Source: Marinomonas flavescens
Lineage (GTDB): Bacteria > Pseudomonadota > Gammaproteobacteria > Pseudomonadales > Marinomonadaceae
Assembly (NCBI RefSeq): GCF_004352835.1
Contig: NZ_SJSB01000003.1
Coordinates: 186,001-250,000, forward strand
Reading direction: 5' to 3'
Length of the DNA: 64,000 nucleotides
The position numbers were made by a program, and so were the translations under genes. Under the pieces are notes generated by a model. The model did no database searches and was not told the origin of the DNA. It was given only the letters and a program-made list of their open reading frames with translations. Shown one piece after another: positions 38,145 to 47,320 of this stretch. Numbering within the stretch: position 1 is the first letter of the stretch; every line of letters starts with the position of its first letter.

Positions 38145-38681
38145 CTATTCGGATAAGCCTAATTTCTTTTCTTCAGCTTCTCTTAGAAAGCGAAACAGTT
38201 TTTTTCTGTTTGTTGTATTGCTCTGTAGAGAGGCTTCTTTTTGTGATGAGCGAATCAGTTGTCTAAGTTGTTGAATATCTTCGACCTCAGGGTGATCTGT
38301 TAGATACTCAGCAAGCACTTCTTTGCTATGTTCTCCAATTAGAGCATCACGTTTTAGCTCTAGTTGGTGGAATAGCTTGTTATAGGCAGCAGACGTACTA
38401 TCAAATATGGCTATGCTATGCGCAATAGATTCATGATCCTCAGTGCGCATCACTCTGCCAATATATTGTAGATGTCTTCTTGATGCTTCGTGCTGTTTTA
38501 TGCGAGTGGCTTCAGTAAGAGCGGCTCTCAATGTTTCAGACATCTGGATTTTCTTTTGCTGATTTTTACTCAGGCTTAATAATTTCTTACCTAGCTCTTG
38601 TAGGCCTTCCATTTCACGCTTGATCTGCGTTTTACTTTTAATAATTTCTTCATCGTCATCAATTTGATCAAAGTCTGTCAT
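38145..38681 (-). CDS. yjgA: Ribosome-associated protein YjgA/DarP (DUF615)
   Basis: Helical protein of 178 aa of the DUF615 family; E. coli YjgA (DarP) associates with late 50S precursors and promotes subunit maturation. Typical are the acidic N-terminus, 'KSKTQIKREMEGLQELGKKL' and 'RRHLQYIGRVMR' followed by a charged helical C-terminus. It is read as the last gene of the minus-strand block, 6 bases after mgtE. Confidence 0.9.
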   Translation of the reverse strand: MTDFDQIDDDEEIIKSKTQIKREMEGLQELGKKLLSLSKNQQKKIQMSETLRAALTEATRIKQHEASRRHLQYIGRVMRTEDHESIAHSIAIFDSTSAAYNKLFHQLELKRDALIGEHSKEVLAEYLTDHPEVEDIQQLRQLIRSSQKEASLQSNTTNRKKLFRFLREAEEKKLGLSE

Positions 38682-38687
38682 GGGAAC

Positions 38688-40040
38688 CTATACTAAAAAA
38701 ATGGTAGCAAGACCGAGGAAGGCTAAAAAGCCAACGACATCAGTCACAGTTGTTAAAATCACACTGGCGGCTAAAGCTGGGTCGATACCAAGTTTTTTTA
38801 AGAAAATTGGTAATAGCGTGCCTGTGAGTGCGGCAAAAAACAGATTTATGATTGTCGCGCTTGCAATGATATAGGCAATCTTTATGTTGTCAAACCAAAG
38901 TGCTGTTAAAGCGGCAATAACGGTCGCCCAAAGTATACCATTTAATACGCCAACAATGAGTTCTCTGTTTAAAAGCCATCGAGTATTGGTCGCACCTATC
39001 TGGTTTAAGGCAATGCCTCGAATGACAAGAGTCAGTACTTGAGACCCTGCAATGCCGCCCATGCTGGCAACAATTGGCATCAGAATAGCAAGCGCGACAA
39101 TTTGATCTAGGGTGTGCTGAAATAAGCCAATTACATACGATGCGATGAATGCGGTAATTAAGTTGATGCCGAGCCAAACTGCGCGTCGTCTCGTTGTTTT
39201 TAGTATGGGGGCAAAAGTGTCTTCGTCATCGTCTAGGCCGGCCATGCTCAGCATTGAGTGTTCTGCTTCGTCGCGAATTACATCAACTACGTCATCGATA
39301 GTGATTCGACCTAATAGTTTTTTTGTGATGCTATCAATAACGGGAGCCGATACTAGGTCCATCTTTTCAAAGAGTTGTGCTACTTCGCTAGCGGGTGTGT
39401 TGGCATCAATAACGGTATTGTCTGTTTCCATAATGTCGCGCACGGTGCAATTCACGTCTGCAACCAGTAGTTTTGTTAGAGGCAGCGTTCCTAGTAGGCG
39501 ATCAGAGCGACTAACAACCAGTAGGCTATCGGTCATATCTGGAAGAGTCTTATGCCGGCGTAAGTAGCGAAAAACGATATCAAGGGTAATGTTTGGACGG
39601 ATAGTGATTGTATCCGTATTCATCAAACCGCCAGCGGAGTCCTCTGAGTAGCTTAATAATGCTTCCACTCGCATTCTGTCTTGGCTGGACATGGAAGCTA
39701 GAACTTCTTTTACAACGGTCTCTGGGAGGTGTTGTAAAAGATCGGCAAGGTCATCACTTTCGAAATGCTCAGAAACAGCGACTAGGCGTTCTGTGTCCAT
39801 GTTTAACATGAACTGTACGCCAATCTCTTCACTTAAGTATTGGAGTACTTCGCCTTCATTTTTAGAGTCGATTAAATCCCAGAGAAGTTTACGTTCTTTT
39901 GGTGGGGATGACTCAAGTAAGCGGGCAACGTCTTGTGCGGGTAGGGCGCCGTTAAGTAAATAACGGATTTGCATGGTGGCACCGGATTCTAGAGATTCGG
40001 TGACCGTTTGAAGATGAGCGAGAGTAGTTTGTTCTGACAT
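38688..40040 (-). CDS. mgtE: Magnesium transporter MgtE
   Basis: Mg2+ channel of 450 aa. An N-terminal superhelical domain (to about 130, 'LLDLIDSKNEGEVLQYLSEE' zone), a pair of CBS domains (about 130-260, 'DVNCTVRDIMETDNTVID', 'RITIDDVVDVIRDEAEHSM') and five membrane helices at the C-terminus with the pore signature 'PIVASMGGIAGSQ'. In the family, cytosolic Mg2+ bound between the N and CBS domains closes the pore. It follows ptsO (npr) by 8 bases. Confidence 0.94.
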   Translation of the reverse strand: MSEQTTLAHLQTVTESLESGATMQIRYLLNGALPAQDVARLLESSPPKERKLLWDLIDSKNEGEVLQYLSEEIGVQFMLNMDTERLVAVSEHFESDDLADLLQHLPETVVKEVLASMSSQDRMRVEALLSYSEDSAGGLMNTDTITIRPNITLDIVFRYLRRHKTLPDMTDSLLVVSRSDRLLGTLPLTKLLVADVNCTVRDIMETDNTVIDANTPASEVAQLFEKMDLVSAPVIDSITKKLLGRITIDDVVDVIRDEAEHSMLSMAGLDDDEDTFAPILKTTRRRAVWLGINLITAFIASYVIGLFQHTLDQIVALAILMPIVASMGGIAGSQVLTLVIRGIALNQIGATNTRWLLNRELIVGVLNGILWATVIAALTALWFDNIKIAYIIASATIINLFFAALTGTLLPIFLKKLGIDPALAASVILTTVTDVVGFLAFLGLATIFLV

Positions 40041-40048
40041 GGCCGTCC

Positions 40049-40318
40049 TTACTCGTCTTCGCCAAAGCGATCATGGATCAAGGCGATGATCGCTTTGATT
40101 GCTTCCTCTTCGTCTTCCCCATTGGTTTTGATCTTGATGTCAGTACCTTTACTGGCTGCTAGCATCATCATCGCCATAATGCTTTTCCCATCCACATTAC
40201 GACCATCTTTTTCAATGGTGATGTCAGAAGAGAAACGTGAGGTTGTTTCGACCAGTTTTCCCGCTGCACGAGCGTGAAGGCCAAGTTTGTTTATGATTGT
40301 GACAGACTCTTCCAACAT
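40049..40318 (-). CDS. ptsO: Phosphocarrier NPr of the nitrogen PTS
   Basis: HPr-like phosphocarrier of 89 aa that passes phosphate from EI-Ntr (PtsP) to PtsN. The phosphorylated His15 is in 'KLGLHARAAG', and 'VDGKSIMAMMMLAASKGT' is the conserved Ser-region helix. The neighbouring ptsN and rpoN genes make NPr more likely than the sugar-PTS HPr. It lies 9 bases after ptsN; the rapZ gene usually found between them is absent. Confidence 0.9.
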   Translation of the reverse strand: MLEESVTIINKLGLHARAAGKLVETTSRFSSDITIEKDGRNVDGKSIMAMMMLAASKGTDIKIKTNGEDEEEAIKAIIALIHDRFGEDE

Positions 40319-40327
40319 GTTTTTTCC

Positions 40328-40777
40328 TTATAGTAGAGAATCTAGTGCTGCAAATAGAGCGTCGTTTGTTTCTGCTGATCTAAGCTTGTTTAAGGCGTCA
40401 TCCGACTGTGCCAACTCTGCTATTTCGGCAAGTGTAGATAGGTGTTCGTCGCATTCCTGTGGCGGTACGATAAGTGCAAAGACTAAATCAATGGGTTTCT
40501 TGTCTATAGCATCGAAATCGATAGCAGATTGTAACGAAATTGCGATAACAGCAGTGTGATTGGCAGTTTCTAGGCGACAATGTGGAATAGCAATACCATT
40601 GCCTATGCCTGTGCTGCCGAGTTTTTCTCGACTTAACAGTGCTTCATAAATGGCTTCTTTGTCACAATGAAGTCGGTTTGCAGCAACTTCAGCAATGCTT
40701 TCAAGAATGCGTTTTTTACTGACGATGTCTTGTTTTGCTAGTACAAGGTCTGTTTTTAATAATGATTTCAATGGCAT
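40328..40777 (-). CDS. ptsN: Nitrogen PTS enzyme IIA (PtsN)
   Basis: EIIA-Ntr regulatory protein of 149 aa; its phosphorylation state controls potassium uptake, metabolism and envelope stress in relatives. The active-site His66 is in 'GIAIPHCRLE', preceded by 'REKLGSTGIGNG' as in the family. It starts 18 bases after the rpoN stop, so no hpf gene lies between them as it does in E. coli and Pseudomonas. Confidence 0.93.
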   Translation of the reverse strand: MPLKSLLKTDLVLAKQDIVSKKRILESIAEVAANRLHCDKEAIYEALLSREKLGSTGIGNGIAIPHCRLETANHTAVIAISLQSAIDFDAIDKKPIDLVFALIVPPQECDEHLSTLAEIAELAQSDDALNKLRSAETNDALFAALDSLL

Positions 40778-40795
40778 AGGGAAATATTATCCGTA

Positions 40796-42271
40796 TTAGA
40801 TCAATCGTTTTCGTTCATTTGAAGGAGGAATATTCATTGCCTCGCGGTATTTTGCCACAGTACGTCGTGCTACCTGTATGCCTTGGTCGGCTAAAACAGT
40901 GGCCAGTTTATTGTCACTTAGCGGTTTTTTAGCCGGTTCTTCCAGTACTAATTTTTTAATCATGGCTCTTATTGCAGTAGAAGAGCATTCGCCACCTGAG
41001 GCGGTGTTTACATGGCTAGAGAAGAAATATTTTAGTTCAAATATGCCTTTAGGTGTGTGCATGTATTTATGCGTAGTAACTCGCGAAATAGTAGATTCGT
41101 GCATGCCTACTTCTTCGGCTACATCATGCAACACCATGGGTTTCATGGCTTCTTCGCCTAATTCGAAAAAATCAATTTGACGTTTAACGATACAGCTAGT
41201 CACTTTTAATAGTGTTTCGTTGCGGCTTTGCAGGCTTTTCATGAACCATTTGGCTTCTTGCAATGAATTCTTTATGTATGTTGCGTCTTCTGAGGTGGAC
41301 GCAGTGCTTGCCATTGCAGAGTAGGTTTCATTAATTTTGACAGGTGGAAGGGCGTCATTATTTAGTTCGACTTGCCAAGTGTTATTTATTTTTTTAACAG
41401 ATACGTCAGGTATTACATAATCTGTGTCATCGGAATCAATGATAGAGCCTGGGCGTGGATTAAGTTGTTGAATTAACTCAACCACTTCTTTTAATGATTC
41501 TTCTTTGAGTTTTGTTTTTCGACTTAATTGTACAAAATCACGATTACCCAGCAGAGGTAAATAGTTATCGACTAAATTGTAAGTGCTTTTGTACAGTGGG
41601 TGGTCGCGAAAGGCTTCTAGTTGGACTAATAAGCAATCGCGTAAGTCGGTTGAGCAAACGCCAACAGGATCAAAGCGTTGGAGTCTATGCTGCACCGCCA
41701 TTACTTCGTCAAGTTCTAAGTCTTCTAGTTCGCTGGAGAGCGATTCCCATATATCTTCCGCTGTAATGCTCAAATAGCCATCAGATTGGACGCACTCGAT
41801 GATTGCGTAAGCGATTTCTATGTCTCGGTCTGACATGTGCGTTAAATTGAGTTGCCAAATTAGATGGTCTTGAATGCTTTCTGAGGGAGCATTACGGCTC
41901 TCATAGTCGCTTTCGCCTTCATAGTTTGTGCTAGAAGTGACCGCGGCCGCTGAGTTTTGAAAGGTGTCGTCCCAGTTGCTGTCGATAGATAGCTCTTCAG
42001 GGATGCTGTCGGTCCACTCCGATTCGACACGAGCTTCTTCGCTTGAGTTCGCTTCAACTTTCTTGTCGTTTGCTTCTTGTTGTTCTCTTGTCGGTACTTC
42101 TGAACTGGCATAGTCATCATCGTCTATTTCTAATAGAGGGTTTGACTCTAGAAATTCATGAATTTCTTGTTTCAGATCTAACGTAGAAAGCTGCAGCAAC
42201 CGAATGGCTTGTTGCAGCTGAGGCGTCATGGTCAGTTGTTGACCGATTTTTAGTTGCAAGGACTGCTTCAT
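40796..42271 (-). CDS. rpoN: RNA polymerase sigma-54 factor
   Basis: Sigma-54, 491 aa, needed for activator-dependent promoters. The Gln-rich activator-interaction region is at the N-terminus ('QQLTMTPQLQQAIRLLQLS'), followed by an acidic region II (about 45-130), the core-binding domain, and the C-terminal helix-turn-helix with the RpoN box 'ARRTVAKYRE' (468-477), which reads the -24 element. It lies between lptB (75-base gap) and ptsN, the common gammaproteobacterial order. Confidence 0.97.
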   Translation of the reverse strand: MKQSLQLKIGQQLTMTPQLQQAIRLLQLSTLDLKQEIHEFLESNPLLEIDDDDYASSEVPTREQQEANDKKVEANSSEEARVESEWTDSIPEELSIDSNWDDTFQNSAAAVTSSTNYEGESDYESRNAPSESIQDHLIWQLNLTHMSDRDIEIAYAIIECVQSDGYLSITAEDIWESLSSELEDLELDEVMAVQHRLQRFDPVGVCSTDLRDCLLVQLEAFRDHPLYKSTYNLVDNYLPLLGNRDFVQLSRKTKLKEESLKEVVELIQQLNPRPGSIIDSDDTDYVIPDVSVKKINNTWQVELNNDALPPVKINETYSAMASTASTSEDATYIKNSLQEAKWFMKSLQSRNETLLKVTSCIVKRQIDFFELGEEAMKPMVLHDVAEEVGMHESTISRVTTHKYMHTPKGIFELKYFFSSHVNTASGGECSSTAIRAMIKKLVLEEPAKKPLSDNKLATVLADQGIQVARRTVAKYREAMNIPPSNERKRLI

Positions 42272-42346
42272 AAAGAAACACTTCTAATAAGAGAAAATTG
42301 GAACGAGTTATGCATACTACTCCCTTTCGGCTGCAAAGATAAGGGG

Positions 42347-43072
42347 CTATAGGCGGAAGTCGTCGCCTAAATAAACCTTTTTTACTTGTTCATTGTTTAT
42401 GACTGTTTGGGCATCACCTGAAGCAATGATTTTTCCATTACCAACGATATAAGCCTTGTCGCAAATATCCAGCGTTTCTCGTACATTGTGGTCTGTAATC
42501 AAAACACCTATGCCGCTTTCTTGTAAATGTTTTATGATTAATTTGATGTCGCCGACAGAGATGGGATCAACACCAGCAAAAGGTTCATCCAAAAGAATGA
42601 ACTTAGGGTTCATTGCCAACGCGCGAGCTATTTCAACGCGACGTCTTTCGCCGCCTGATAGTGCCATGCCTAGGTTGCTACGAATATGGGTGACATGAAA
42701 TTCATTTAATAATGTTTCTAATCTTTCGTGCTTTTGCTCTTTGGATAATTCTTTGCGTGTTTCTAAAATGGCATAAATATTGTCTTCAACGGACATTTTT
42801 CTAAAAATTGAAGCTTCTTGCGGTAGGTAGCCGATACCTTTTTGGGCGCGAGTATGCATGGCGTTTTTGGTGATGTCATGACCGTCAATAAAAATGCCGC
42901 CAGCGTCGTTAGACACCATGCCCACTATCATATAAAAGCACGTTGTTTTGCCTGCACCATTTGGCCCAAGTAGTCCAACAGCTTGTCCTGATTCAACAGA
43001 AATGGAGACATCTTTAACGACTTGTCTTTTTTTGTAGCTTTTAGCAAGGTTTCTAGCTTCTAACAGGGCCAT
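42347..43072 (-). CDS. lptB: LPS export ABC transporter ATPase LptB
   Basis: ATPase of the LptB2FG complex that extracts LPS from the inner membrane, 241 aa. Walker A 'GPNGAGKT' (36-43), signature '[15 protein letters not shown]', Walker B '[13 protein letters not shown]' and the switch His in '[10 protein letters not shown]'. It begins on the base after the lptA stop, so the pair is probably translationally coupled. Confidence 0.97.
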   Translation of the reverse strand: MALLEARNLAKSYKKRQVVKDVSISVESGQAVGLLGPNGAGKTTCFYMIVGMVSNDAGGIFIDGHDITKNAMHTRAQKGIGYLPQEASIFRKMSVEDNIYAILETRKELSKEQKHERLETLLNEFHVTHIRSNLGMALSGGERRRVEIARALAMNPKFILLDEPFAGVDPISVGDIKLIIKHLQESGIGVLITDHNVRETLDICDKAYIVGNGKIIASGDAQTVINNEQVKKVYLGDDFRL

Positions 43073-43582
43073 CTATTTCTCTTTTTTGTCATCTGCTGGT
43101 TGTAGTGTCATGGATACTCGGCCAGAACCTTGTTTCTGAGCGTTAAAGGTGCCAGTGTCTATGTGGTATAGAATATGATCTGCTGTGATTTTATCATCCA
43201 TTCTATTGAGGTAAGCATTGCCTGATATGTCTAATGTTGAGCTGGTAACTTCATAGTTAATTTGCTCACCTCGACTGATCATCATGTTGCCATTCCAATC
43301 AATTTGTTGGCTAAATTTTGCAGGCTTGCCTGTGGCTACCAATTTGCTGAATTTGCGTGTTTTAGGATCCGTTGTTACTTTCAGGAATTGAGCTTGTATC
43401 TCAATGGATCCTTGTTTAACAAAAACATCACCTTTATAAGTCGCTATGCCAGTTTTTTGGTCTAAAAATGCTTCGTTAGACTGTATCGTCAGCGGTTTGC
43501 TTAAGTCATCAGGCAGTGCAAGTGCGTGCTGGCTAATTATGAGTCCGGCCAGTAGCGCGCTAATGTTAATGAGTTGTTTCAT
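43073..43582 (-). CDS. lptA: LPS periplasmic bridge protein LptA
   Basis: Periplasmic OstA-like protein of 169 aa forming the bridge that carries LPS from LptC to LptD. A signal peptide at about 1-22 ends in 'ALA', followed by the mature beta-jellyroll ('LTIQSNEAFLDQKTGIATYKGDV' in part) with the typical 'GNAYLNRMDDKITAD'. It overlaps lptC by 17 bases. Confidence 0.92.
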   Translation of the reverse strand: MKQLINISALLAGLIISQHALALPDDLSKPLTIQSNEAFLDQKTGIATYKGDVFVKQGSIEIQAQFLKVTTDPKTRKFSKLVATGKPAKFSQQIDWNGNMMISRGEQINYEVTSSTLDISGNAYLNRMDDKITADHILYHIDTGTFNAQKQGSGRVSMTLQPADDKKEK

Positions 43583-44132
43583 ACTGTCCTCGTACAGATC
43601 CTGTCATCACGACTTCTTCTGAATTAATGTAGGTAGTAATTGTTTTTGCGGTAGTTTTGCCTTGCGTTGAATAAAGGGTGGCGTTACCGCTGCTTGTTAA
43701 TGATTGCTTGTCATCCAAATAATGAATGCTGTCTGCGTTAAGGGTGATATCAGGAGAATCTGAAAATTGTTTAACAGCGACAGCGTCATCTGTTAATAGG
43801 ATATCATGACTACCGTCCTCTATTACTCCTTTTTTCCCTTTTGCATTCCAAGCCCCAGCTGAGTCATGTCGCTGAATTGTCGGATTGTCTAGCAAGGTGC
43901 GAGATTCTTGATTGTAGTGCAGAGCTTGTGTTGCCGTTAGCGTCTCTTGTAATGCGCCATTTTGATCATATTCTTTTGCTTTGATATTGGTGATGAAATA
44001 ATCTGGCGTGCTGCTGAGCTTTTGAGTCGCCACCAGATTTTTAGTTAAAGGGGTGTCAGCAAAAAAAACGCCAGATGCCAGAGCGATCACAATGACGCCA
44101 AGTACGGTGTATTTTGCGTTGAGTTGAATCAT
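43566..44132 (-). CDS. lptC: LPS export protein LptC
   Basis: Bitopic inner-membrane protein of 188 aa that receives LPS from LptB2FG and hands it to LptA. One membrane helix at about 8-26, then a beta-jellyroll domain ('PDYFITNIKAKEYDQNGAL', 'LTSSGNATLYST'). It overlaps both neighbours: one base with yrbG and 17 with lptA. In E. coli kdsC sits directly upstream; here yrbG takes that place. Confidence 0.9.
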   Translation of the reverse strand: MIQLNAKYTVLGVIVIALASGVFFADTPLTKNLVATQKLSSTPDYFITNIKAKEYDQNGALQETLTATQALHYNQESRTLLDNPTIQRHDSAGAWNAKGKKGVIEDGSHDILLTDDAVAVKQFSDSPDITLNADSIHYLDDKQSLTSSGNATLYSTQGKTTAKTITTYINSEEVVMTGSVRGQYETTH

Positions 44133-45094
44133 TAGACAGTACTTCCAAAGCTAATGAGAAGTAAGTAGGCAATATAGGATCCAATTAAAGGGATGCCAAT
44201 CCATCTTGGGATGGTTGCCTTTTTGGATTTTCCAAAGACAAAAATAAGTATGGAAAGCGCTAGAGTAAGCCCAAGAACCCAGTAGTAATCTCGTCCGGAT
44301 GCATTTGGATCTATAGCGCCTGGTGATATTAAGCCAGGAATTGGCAATACGGTGGCTAGGTTGAAGATATTTGAGCCAATGATATTGCCTATTGCAATAG
44401 AATGTAATCCTTTGCGAACGCTACTGATAGAGGCGGCGAGCTCTGGAAGACTTGTTCCTACAGCGACTATGGTAAGGCCGATAACTAGCTCACTAACGCC
44501 AAGCCCTTTGGCGATGCCAACAGCCCCCCAAATAAGAAGTTTAGAACTGCCGATTAATACGACTAAGCCAATTAAGGATATGATCAAAGATTTTGCGACC
44601 GAGTCACCGTCATTTTCTGGTAGTTCCTCTTTCAATTGGCTTTCTAAGTTCTTGCTGCCGCGTAATAAAGTAAACAATATGAAAGCGAATGCGATAAGAA
44701 GAATAATACCATCGTAAAAACTGAGGTAACTATCATGCAGCAACCACCCCGTTAATAATGTTATGCCAATAACCAGTGGCACTTCTTTCGTGATTAAGCC
44801 TTTCGAAATCGGAATCGCAGAAAACAATAAGGTTACGCCAAATACGAGTGCAACATTCGCGATGTTCGACCCTAGTACATTGCCAATGGCAATTTCCGGA
44901 GCGTTATCGAGGGCCGCCATGGTGGATACCACCATTTCAGGGGCTGACGTGCCAAATGCGACCAGTGTAACGCCAATGACCATAGGGTTTACATTGAGCT
45001 TTTCTGCAACAAGAGCAGCGTGTTCAATGAATTTATCAGAACTAATGATTAGCAGGATTAGACCTGCAATAAGAGCAGCGGAAAACAGCAGCAT
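44132..45094 (-). CDS. yrbG: YrbG-type calcium/sodium antiporter
   Basis: CaCA-superfamily antiporter of 320 aa with ten predicted membrane segments in two inverted repeats. Both alpha-repeat ion sites are visible: 'VAFGTSAPEMVVS' in the first half and 'VAVGTSLPELAAS' in the second, each followed by a 'GNIIGSNIFN'-like motif. E. coli has yrbG at the same site, divergent from mlaF. The kdsD and kdsC genes that separate yrbG from lptC there are missing. Confidence 0.92.
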   Translation of the reverse strand: MLLFSAALIAGLILLIISSDKFIEHAALVAEKLNVNPMVIGVTLVAFGTSAPEMVVSTMAALDNAPEIAIGNVLGSNIANVALVFGVTLLFSAIPISKGLITKEVPLVIGITLLTGWLLHDSYLSFYDGIILLIAFAFILFTLLRGSKNLESQLKEELPENDGDSVAKSLIISLIGLVVLIGSSKLLIWGAVGIAKGLGVSELVIGLTIVAVGTSLPELAASISSVRKGLHSIAIGNIIGSNIFNLATVLPIPGLISPGAIDPNASGRDYYWVLGLTLALSILIFVFGKSKKATIPRWIGIPLIGSYIAYLLLISFGSTV

Positions 45095-45266
45095 AACCTT
45101 GAATTTACTCGTAAATAAAATGATGCTCCATTTAATGAGGTTTACGGGTGAAATTCAAGACTTGATCTTTGAAACAAATTCGATTCTGTATGAAGCGTGA
45201 TTCTCTTTGCGACAGGTGGGTGGTACTATTCTTCAATACTTTAATCAGGACTGGAAAGGTGAATAA

Positions 45267-46064
45267 GTGCTAGATGTGTATATAAAAGTGCAGAATCTTC
45301 GCTTCTCTAGAGGGGATAGGGTGATTTTTGATGATGTAACTCTAGTTATTCCTAGGGGAAAAATCACTGCAGTAATGGGGCCAAGCGGTACCGGTAAGAC
45401 AACCTTGTTGCGGCTCATTGGTGCTCAATTATCTCCCGACAGTGGAACAATTACTGTGGACGGACAGAATGTGGATGAATTATCTCGATCGGCATTATAT
45501 AAGGTTCGAGAAAAAATCGGCATGTTATTTCAAAGTGGCGCTCTATTCAGTGATATGAGTGTGTTTGAAAATGTCGCTTTTCCATTAGAGGAACACACTA
45601 AGTTTTCTGCTGCGAAAATTAAAGAGATTGTTTTAGAAAAACTTCATAGTGTGGGTTTGCGTGGAGCGGCTTATTTAAAGCCGTCTGAGCTGTCTGGTGG
45701 GATGGCAAGGCGTGTTGCGCTGGCGCGAGCCATTGCTCTTGATCCTGAATTGGTAATGTTCGATGAGCCATTTGCTGGACAAGATCCTATTTCGAAAGGT
45801 GTATTGGTTGAGTTGATACGTAAGTTAAACGCTTCAGCAGGAATTACTTCTGTTTTAGTTTCTCACGACGTAGAAGAATCTTTATCTATCGCCGATCATG
45901 TGTGCATTATGGCGGGTGGTCGCGTGATTGCAGAAGGGTCGCCTGAAGAAATTCGTGCGTCACAAAATGCGCAGGTGAAGCAGTTTTTACATGGTGAACC
46001 AGATGGTCCAGTGCCATTTAATTATCCTGAAGATACAATGTCGGACCATGGAGGAAAGCGGTAA
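45267..46064 (+). CDS. mlaF: Phospholipid ABC transporter ATPase MlaF
   Basis: ATPase of the MlaFEDB complex that maintains outer-membrane lipid asymmetry, 265 aa. Walker A 'GPSGTGKT' (38-45), signature '[15 protein letters not shown]', Walker B '[13 protein letters not shown]', and the MlaF-typical C-terminal '[11 protein letters not shown]'. Start is a GTG with AAAGG 7 bases upstream. It heads mlaFEDC and is divergent from yrbG over a 172-base gap. Confidence 0.95.
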   Translation: MLDVYIKVQNLRFSRGDRVIFDDVTLVIPRGKITAVMGPSGTGKTTLLRLIGAQLSPDSGTITVDGQNVDELSRSALYKVREKIGMLFQSGALFSDMSVFENVAFPLEEHTKFSAAKIKEIVLEKLHSVGLRGAAYLKPSELSGGMARRVALARAIALDPELVMFDEPFAGQDPISKGVLVELIRKLNASAGITSVLVSHDVEESLSIADHVCIMAGGRVIAEGSPEEIRASQNAQVKQFLHGEPDGPVPFNYPEDTMSDHGGKR

Positions 46065-46846
46065 TGAAAAGTTTGATTGCCTTAGGGGCATGGTTTTTCG
46101 ACTGGCTTGAAGCGATTGGTCGAGCTGGTATTTTTATTGCTCAAAGTATTTTTAGAGTTCCTGTTCGTTTTGGTGAATCTGTTAACCTTTTGGTGCGTCA
46201 ACTTTATTCTGTTGGTGTCTTGTCATTCGTGATTATTGTTGTCTCAGGAACGTTTATTGGGATGGTGTTATCGCTTCAAGGTTACAGTGTTTTGGCTAAA
46301 TTTGGCTCTGAGGACTCGGTTGGCCAACTGTTGGCTTTGTCTTTGTTGAGAGAGTTAGGACCTGTTGTCACTGCATTGTTATTTGCTGGTCGTGCTGGGT
46401 CTTCATTAACGGCAGAAATCGGTTTGATGAAGGCCACTGAGCAGTTGTCTAGTTATGAGATGATGGGTGTTGACCCGTTACGCCGAGTTATTGCCCCACG
46501 ATTTATTGCTGGGGTAATCTGTCTTCCTTTGCTTAGTATGGTGTTTTCAGCCGCAGGTATTATTGGCGGCTTGTTAGTGTCTGTTGGTTGGCTTGGTGTT
46601 AGTGATGGCTCTTTTTGGTCCTTGATGCAACAGTCGGTTAATTTTGATACAGACATACTTAATGGTTTAATAAAGGCCCTAGTGTTTGCCGTTGCTATCA
46701 CTTGGATTGCGGTTTATCAGGGTTATGAATGCGTTCCTACATCGGAAGGAATTGGTAAGGCGACTACTAGAACGGTCGTGTTGGGCTCATTGGCCGTTTT
46801 GGCATTGGATTTTGTGTTAACCGCTGCGATGTTTGGAGATTTTTAG
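46064..46846 (+). CDS. mlaE: Phospholipid ABC transporter permease MlaE
   Basis: Permease of the Mla complex, 260 aa, with about five membrane helices. Conserved MlaE motifs are '[13 protein letters not shown]', '[25 protein letters not shown]' (in part) and '[18 protein letters not shown]'. It overlaps the mlaF stop by one base and precedes mlaD by one base. Confidence 0.95.
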   Translation: MKSLIALGAWFFDWLEAIGRAGIFIAQSIFRVPVRFGESVNLLVRQLYSVGVLSFVIIVVSGTFIGMVLSLQGYSVLAKFGSEDSVGQLLALSLLRELGPVVTALLFAGRAGSSLTAEIGLMKATEQLSSYEMMGVDPLRRVIAPRFIAGVICLPLLSMVFSAAGIIGGLLVSVGWLGVSDGSFWSLMQQSVNFDTDILNGLIKALVFAVAITWIAVYQGYECVPTSEGIGKATTRTVVLGSLAVLALDFVLTAAMFGDF

Positions 46847-46847
46847 G

Positions 46848-47315
46848 ATGAGAAGTAAGCGCGCTGAGTTATTAGTGGGAAGTTTTATTGTATTGGGCTT
46901 GTTGGCATTTGTTTACTTAGCAGTGCAAGTGAGTGGGCTTGGGTTTAATAGTAAAAAGGATTCGTACCATGTTGTTGCACGATTTGATGATATTGGTGGT
47001 TTAAGCGATCGAGCCAAGGTCACCATTGCGGGTGTGACCGTCGGTAGTGTTGATTCAATCTCTTATGACAAAAAACTTTATATGGCTAAAGTGACCATGA
47101 GTATTGATTCAGATGTGAATAATATTCCTGAGGACAGCTCGATAGCTATTTTGACCAGCGGTTTGTTGGGTGAAAAATATTTAGGCATTTCCATTGGTGC
47201 AGAAGATAAAATGCTGAAAAATGGTGATGAAATTCGTGATACACAATCCGCTCTTGTATTAGAGAACTTGATTAGCCAGTTCTTATTTAATAAGACCAGT
47301 GGCTCAGATAAATAG
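46848..47315 (+). CDS. mlaD: Mla substrate-binding MCE protein MlaD
   Basis: Membrane-anchored MCE-domain protein of 155 aa forming the hexameric lipid pore under MlaE. A helix at about 8-28, then one MCE domain ('YHVVARFDDIGGLSDRAKV', 'TSGLLGEKYLGISIG') and a short C-terminal helix ('LENLISQFLF'). The ATG at 46848 fits the family; an upstream ATG at 46833 would overlap mlaE. The C-terminal tail is shorter than in E. coli (183 aa). Confidence 0.94.
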   Translation: MRSKRAELLVGSFIVLGLLAFVYLAVQVSGLGFNSKKDSYHVVARFDDIGGLSDRAKVTIAGVTVGSVDSISYDKKLYMAKVTMSIDSDVNNIPEDSSIAILTSGLLGEKYLGISIGAEDKMLKNGDEIRDTQSALVLENLISQFLFNKTSGSDK

Positions 47316-47320
47316 AGGAA

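Noticed and set aside
39145-39567. 140-codon open frame antisense to mgtE
   Set aside because: It overlaps a conserved transporter gene, and its Ser/Arg-rich translation looks like the reverse complement of coding sequence.
44352-45200. Open frames of 121 and 145 codons antisense to yrbG
   Set aside because: They mirror the antiporter's conserved repeats and have no ribosome-binding sites.
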